Assembly: GCA_965153455.1 (NCBI GenBank)
Contig: OZ234499.1
Coordinates: 18,658,271 to 18,722,270, forward strand
DNA: 64,000 bases
Direction of reading: 5' to 3'
Source: Sphagnum compactum
Lineage: Eukaryota; Bryophyta; Sphagnopsida; Sphagnales
This document shows, in pieces, positions 61,641 through 64,000 of the stretch (position 1 is its first letter; each line of letters opens with the position of its first letter). The notes beneath the pieces are model-generated. The model saw only the letters and a list, made by a program, of their open reading frames with translations. It did not search any database and was not told the DNA's origin. A program made the position numbers and the translations under genes.

Positions 61641-62940
61641 AAATATCCTCCTCCTCATCTCATCTCTTTGCTTCCCCTAAATCCCCCTATCAATCTTCTT
61701 CCAAAAATTTGATCCTCAGAGCTCCTAAAATGTTTTCATTGAGCTGCAAAGATTACATTCCATCTCAACAACTAACTCACTAAACATCCTTCATCATGAC
61801 TTGCAACACACCAAAATACAAAAACATATTAGAAACAGATTTTTCAATGCCATTGAAGCACCGCGCCGCCAATAATCCAGGCGCAATCTAAGTTAGGGTT
61901 TGTAATTTTCATCCACAGAAAAATTAATGACATTGTTTTTAAGTTACAATAGTTCCACAGTGTGGTCTTATGCTAGTGCACACTCAAAAAGTACTAGTTT
62001 GAGTCCTGATCGAAAGAACCTAAACCCCTAGGTTTAACACTCCAAACTGAGGAACTTACCAAGACTATTCAAATGTACAAATATAAAAAATCCAAGAAGA
62101 AAAAAATATTAATACGTAATCAATCACCAACTAACCAAGTGGTTTTATTTGTCTTTGATATTGAAATTTGACATATTGACAATTTTTTTTAACAATTTTT
62201 TAAATGTGGGAAAATGATGTTTTAAAGGTTTTTCTTGCCATTTCTTGAAAAACATTTAACCACAAATCTCCAATTTTTTACATCCATATATATCCTGCAT
62301 AAATGCATAGCACCCGTCAGTTCTTTTGGGCAATTGAGATATTGGCAAGTGAACAGAACAAGAACCACTTGAATGCACAACTGCTAGCCATTCCCCACCT
62401 CTTGAAACCAAATTTTACACCAAATATTCTGTGCTAAGGATGATAGGTACTCTCCAATTTCCAATCAGAGATAGATATAGAATTTGCATGAAAAATCTCT
62501 ACTACCAGAATTTATAGCTTCTTAGCTAGAAAGAAGCTAGAAATTTTGTCAATCCTATAAGAGGTAACGTCAAGCTAGTTTTTGTTTCTGGCCAGTGATT
62601 GTAACCTAGACCATGAGTTATATCTGGCACACCAGAATGCTTTGCATTGTATTTGTATCGTCAACTAGAATTTGTTTCGTTCAAAGCACTGACCTGGTTT
62701 GACATTCAAACAAGGCAACAGTTCAATAACCAAGTCTAGCAACTCCTATGATGTCTGCACAAAATCTGAGACTTACACCAAACGTCTCTTGCATCCTGGT
62801 ATATAGATTTCACAGTTTTGATTTAAGATTTGTCCACTAGTTCTATGTCAGAATAGGAGGGATGTGTTGAATTGAGACAGTTTAGAAATTCTTGTCATGC
62901 TGACTACTTGTACACATGAAGAAGACTCAGTAAGAGTTAT
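61641..62940. other. Intergenic DNA, nothing recognised
   Basis: No protein family, RNA gene or ordered repeat was recognised here. The 3' untranslated region of the RRM gene probably occupies its right end. Confidence 0.5.
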
Positions 62941-62943
62941 GAC

Positions 62944-63733
62944 CTAGACATTTGCCAATTGAACTGACTTTGGTTGGCCCATCTTCGCCTTTGCATATCT
63001 ACTGCCTGGTCAGGATAACAGGTAATCGCACATTGATCTCCATCAACCCCTATTGTATGCATTAGAAGGATGCAGAATCAATCTTGCAAGGGATTCTTTC
63101 CTCTCTCTTTTATGGCTCCAGTGTATTCTGTGGAAAGGGACATCCTCTTTCCAAAGCATCAAAGACCATGACTCTCCCCCTCTATATCTCCAAATAGGGC
63201 ATGGGTGTGCAGTAAGAAACCTACATCAGCAGAGGCCTATGACTATAGCACTCTCTTTTCTGGAACTGATGTGTAGTTGTCAGCAATGACAATCAAAGAT
63301 GAAAAATAGACCTCAAAGATGGGAAGTTAGAAAAGACAAAAGAGCTAGCAATGTCACCTTAGATAGACAGGAAAAAGGACACTCAAGTCGAATTCCATCT
63401 CTGTTACAAGATGGGAGCATAAAGTTTTGAAGTTCTGAGAGTGCTTTAGCTGAGCAAATTACATCCTGCAACAAAACCACACGTCTGTCACTAGCAGGAG
63501 CTTATTCACAAAACATCCAGACAGAGGTCACACTCCACTGAAAACAGGGAAGGGTGATAAAGTTGCAGAAAACAGGAGTCCGCCTCCTACTTGAATCAAA
63601 TTACTCTTTAGCTGGTAAGAATCCCTTGACAAGGCCTTACACAACTCCACAATGACCACTTACCTAAAACTCCACAAAGGCCACTGGTGGTCCACTCTTG
63701 ATCTGGTACTTCATCTTCTGATATCCAGGATAC
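62944..63733 (-). CDS. RRM RNA-binding protein, 3' part, with in-frame stop
   Basis: Three exons on the minus strand fit in phase: 63733-63664 (YPGYQKMKYQIKSGPPVAFVEF), 63465-63383 (DVICSAKALSELQNFMLPSC to RLE) and 62998-62944 (YAKAKMGQPKSVQLANV, stop). Together they are the second half of an RNA-recognition motif of the kind with GPPVAFVEFED as RNP1-like strand, ending in IRLEYAK. The 5' exons should lie beyond base 64000, so the gene is partial here. The first of these exons ends with TAG (63664-63666) immediately before a strong GTAAGT donor, where relatives have a Glu codon (GAG). So either this is a pseudogene or a null allele, or the sequence has an error there. The exact family member is not known. 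Confidence 0.75.
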
Positions 63734-64000
63734 CTGCAGACAAAACGCTTGCCAAGGTGCACCTTGCGAAGATAGCAGCATCTCCTAGTTGTCATTTGGT
63801 AGAATGTTGGGTCAACAGAGTGTATATCCACCTTGCACAAATATAACCTAAGCATGATTTAGTGTAAGAGAAACCCTAGTACAAAGGGAATAATAGACTG
63901 AAACTCAAAAGACATGAACAAGAACAAAATTAGATGTAACAGAAACTTAAGAACATGTTTGAATATCTGAGAAGTATGCTTGATAATCAATCCACCAACA

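Noticed and set aside
63700-63860. The 63-codon minus-strand frame 63855-63664 as one continuous exon
   Set aside because: Only the part after the AG at 63734-63735 resembles an RRM; the first part reads as intron translation.

Overview
The window is nuclear DNA of a land plant. It is AT-rich and holds spaliceosomal multi-exon genes, plant-type families (alpha-expansin, plant PI-PLC, two-pore K+ channel, plastid-type acetyl-CoA synthetase) and interstitial copies of the plant telomere motif CCCTAAA. A fungal-type FTR1 iron permease gene hints at a non-seed plant such as a moss, but that placement is an inference. No bacterial, organellar, tRNA, rRNA or CRISPR feature was seen.

Layout: (1) 1-6.5 kb, AT-rich intergenic DNA with a worn MITE copy. 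(2) 6541-8076 (+), a three-exon alpha-expansin whose second intron starts with a MITE. (3) 8.1-13.5 kb, intergenic DNA with a fold-back element (10800-11459) and a second MITE copy. (4) 13502-19823 (-), acetyl-CoA synthetase in 15 exons, with a 143-bp CACTA-type mini-element and a GC-AG splice donor in intron 1. (5) 20.2-28 kb, gene-free AT-rich DNA. (6) 28051-32823 (-), phosphoinositide-specific phospholipase C in nine exons, followed upstream by a GGTAGGTA minisatellite and a third intact MITE copy. (7) 34.4-39.1 kb, gene-free. (8) 39148-40527 (-), a TPK-type two-pore potassium channel in two exons, with a minisatellite upstream. (9) 42-47 kb, repeats, including tandem hairpins, telomere-like motifs and a TTTGCACA-rich minisatellite. 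(10) 47255-49982 (+), a mitochondrial carrier close to the S-adenosylmethionine carrier group. (11) 51873-53501 (+), a SOSS-B/NABP-like OB-fold ssDNA-binding protein whose intron holds a degenerate minisatellite. (12) 55054-56073 (+), an intronless, relatively GC-rich FTR1 iron permease between two tandem-repeat arrays. (13) 57.7-61.6 kb, a broken Ty3/gypsy retroelement with an inverted duplication of its protease region. (14) 62944-63733 (-), the 3' part of an RRM protein gene with a stop codon exactly at an exon end.

The genes are unrelated housekeeping or physiological genes (cell wall, acetate activation, lipid signalling, vacuolar K+, mitochondrial transport, DNA repair, iron uptake). 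They do not form an operon or cluster. All exon models were built by hand from reading frame, splice-site phase and family resemblance. I did not identify a clearly new system. The most interesting signals are the possibly transferred FTR1 gene, the MITE that supplies part of a splice donor, and the inverted retroelement duplication.
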